Of a stretch of 8,458 bases of DNA, positions 7,593-8,458 are shown piece by piece. A model generated the notes under the pieces. The model saw only the letters and a program-made list of their open reading frames with translations. It searched no databases and was not told the DNA's origin. The DNA is from Moraxellaceae bacterium. Its GTDB lineage: Bacteria; Pseudomonadota; Gammaproteobacteria; Pseudomonadales; UBA3067. Position 1 is the first letter of the stretch. Each line of letters starts with the position of its first letter. Made by a program: the position numbers and the translations under genes. The DNA lies in assembly GCA_002401525.1 (NCBI GenBank), contig NVTH01000100.1, positions 4,052 to 12,509 on the forward strand. The letters run 5' to 3'.

Positions 7593-8458
7593 TTAAAAAA
7601 ATGTAATACCCACGGAGAATAATCGTTCTACGTCTCTAATGCGCTTTTTATCGATTAAAAACAGAATCACGTGGTCGTTCGATTTTACAATGACATCGTC
7701 GTGGGCAATGATCACTTCATTGTCGCGCACGATGGCACCAATGGTGGTGCCTTCCGGTAAATCAATGTCTGCAATGGCTCGGCCCACTACTTTGGAGGAG
7801 CGTTTATCGCCGTGGGCAATGGCCTCGATGGCTTCGGCCGCCCCCCGGCGTAAGGAATGAACATTGACGATGTCGCCTCGGCGGACGTGGGCCAGCAAGC
7901 TGCCAATGGTGGCTTGTTGAGGGGAAATGGCAATGTCGATATCACCGCCTTGCACCAAATCAACGTAGGCGGAGTTATTGATCAAGGTCATGACTTTACG
8001 AGCCCCAAGCCTTTTTGCGAGCAAGGAGGACATAATATTGGCTTCGTCATCATTGGTAAGGGCGAGGAAGACATCGGTTTCTTCGATATTTTCTTCGAGC
8101 AGTAACTCTTGATCCGATGAAGAGCCGTGAATCACAATGGCGCGATTTAAATTGGCGGAAAGCTGATGGCAACGGCTGGCATTGTGATCAATGATTTTTA
8201 CTTGATAACGGGATTCAATGGCTTCGGCCAAGCGTTCGCCGATATTGCCGCCCCCCGCAATGATGATTTTACTGTAGCCGTGTTCCAGTTTACGCAGCTC
8301 ACTCATCACCGCCCGAATATGATTTTTGGCGGCGATAAAAAACACCTCGTCGTCTACTTCGATGGTGGTGGAGCCTTCGGGCATGATGGCTCGATCGCGT
8401 CGAAAAATAGCCGCCACTCGGGTGTCAATGGAAGGCATGTGTTGGCGTAGAAAGCGTA
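7593..8458 (-). CDS. trkA: Trk potassium uptake protein TrkA, 5' part outside the window
   Basis: This is the cytoplasmic, peripheral nucleotide-binding subunit that gates TrkH. The reading frame continues upstream through the right edge (RFLRQH precedes the Met at 8438), so that ATG is internal. The 287 residues present correspond to the C-terminal part of the roughly 458-residue protein. The first RCK_N domain, about 170 residues, is missing. What remains is the first RCK_C domain ([12 protein letters not shown] onward), the second RCK_N domain with nucleotide-binding loop [10 protein letters not shown] (fragment residues 67-76) and the acidic residue ending strand 2 (Asp90), and the second RCK_C domain ending GITFF. 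The highly conserved [20 protein letters not shown] and [15 protein letters not shown] stretches are intact. It ends 14 bases before trkH. Its promoter and any upstream gene (rsmB in related genomes) lie outside the window. Confidence 0.97.
   Translation of the reverse strand, partial: RFLRQHMPSIDTRVAAIFRRDRAIMPEGSTTIEVDDEVFFIAAKNHIRAVMSELRKLEHGYSKIIIAGGGNIGERLAEAIESRYQVKIIDHNASRCHQLSANLNRAIVIHGSSSDQELLLEENIEETDVFLALTNDDEANIMSSLLAKRLGARKVMTLINNSAYVDLVQGGDIDIAISPQQATIGSLLAHVRRGDIVNVHSLRRGAAEAIEAIAHGDKRSSKVVGRAIADIDLPEGTTIGAIVRDNEVIIAHDDVIVKSNDHVILFLIDKKRIRDVERLFSVGITFF

Noticed and set aside
7841..7846. Run of six C bases in trkA as a possible frameshift site
   Set aside because: The TrkA frame continues on both sides with conserved residues ([15 protein letters not shown]), so there is no sign of a shift.
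8436..8438. ATG as a start of a 281-residue TrkA
   Set aside because: The frame stays open upstream to the window edge and the protein begins in the middle of the first RCK_C domain, so this is an internal Met of a gene cut by the window.
8166..8450. Open plus-strand frame of 94 codons opposite trkA
   Set aside because: It is a shadow of the conserved TrkA coding frame, with no family resemblance and no ribosome binding site considered convincing.

Overview
The window reads as chromosomal DNA of a gammaproteobacterium. GlyQ, GlyS, TrkH and TrkA are all close to the proteins known from Pseudomonas and Escherichia. TrkH has the same 483-residue length as I recall for the E. coli protein. The arrangement glyS-glyQ near trkA recalls the origin-proximal region of pseudomonads and related marine gammaproteobacteria, where trkA is followed by rsmB-fmt-def. 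The moderate GC content, by eye about 45%, suggests a marine or oceanospirillum/cellvibrio-type relative more than Pseudomonas itself. This placement is inference from remembered gene order and protein similarity.

All seven genes lie on the minus strand, so transcription runs from the right edge to the left. From right to left they are: trkA (its 5' part is cut by the window edge); trkH, 14 bases downstream; a small class I SAM-dependent methyltransferase, 21 bases further; a spacer of about 180 bases; a response regulator made of a receiver domain fused to a long TPR region; 42 bases later, a short histidine kinase without any sensor or membrane segment; a promoter-bearing spacer; glyQ; and glyS, which overlaps glyQ by 4 bases (ATGA) and runs off the left edge about 30 codons before its expected end.

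Three functional blocks result. TrkA and TrkH form the potassium uptake system: TrkH is the membrane channel-like subunit and TrkA the cytoplasmic nucleotide-binding gating ring. GlyQ and GlyS are the alpha and beta subunits of the heterotetrameric glycyl-tRNA synthetase, probably transcribed from a sigma70-type promoter at 2990-3019. Between them sits the least ordinary part, a fully cytosolic two-component pair whose regulator has TPR repeats in place of a DNA-binding or enzymatic output. This pair is visibly more AT-rich than its flanks.

No tRNA, rRNA, CRISPR array, insertion sequence or attachment site was seen. There is no stretch longer than 300 bases without a gene.
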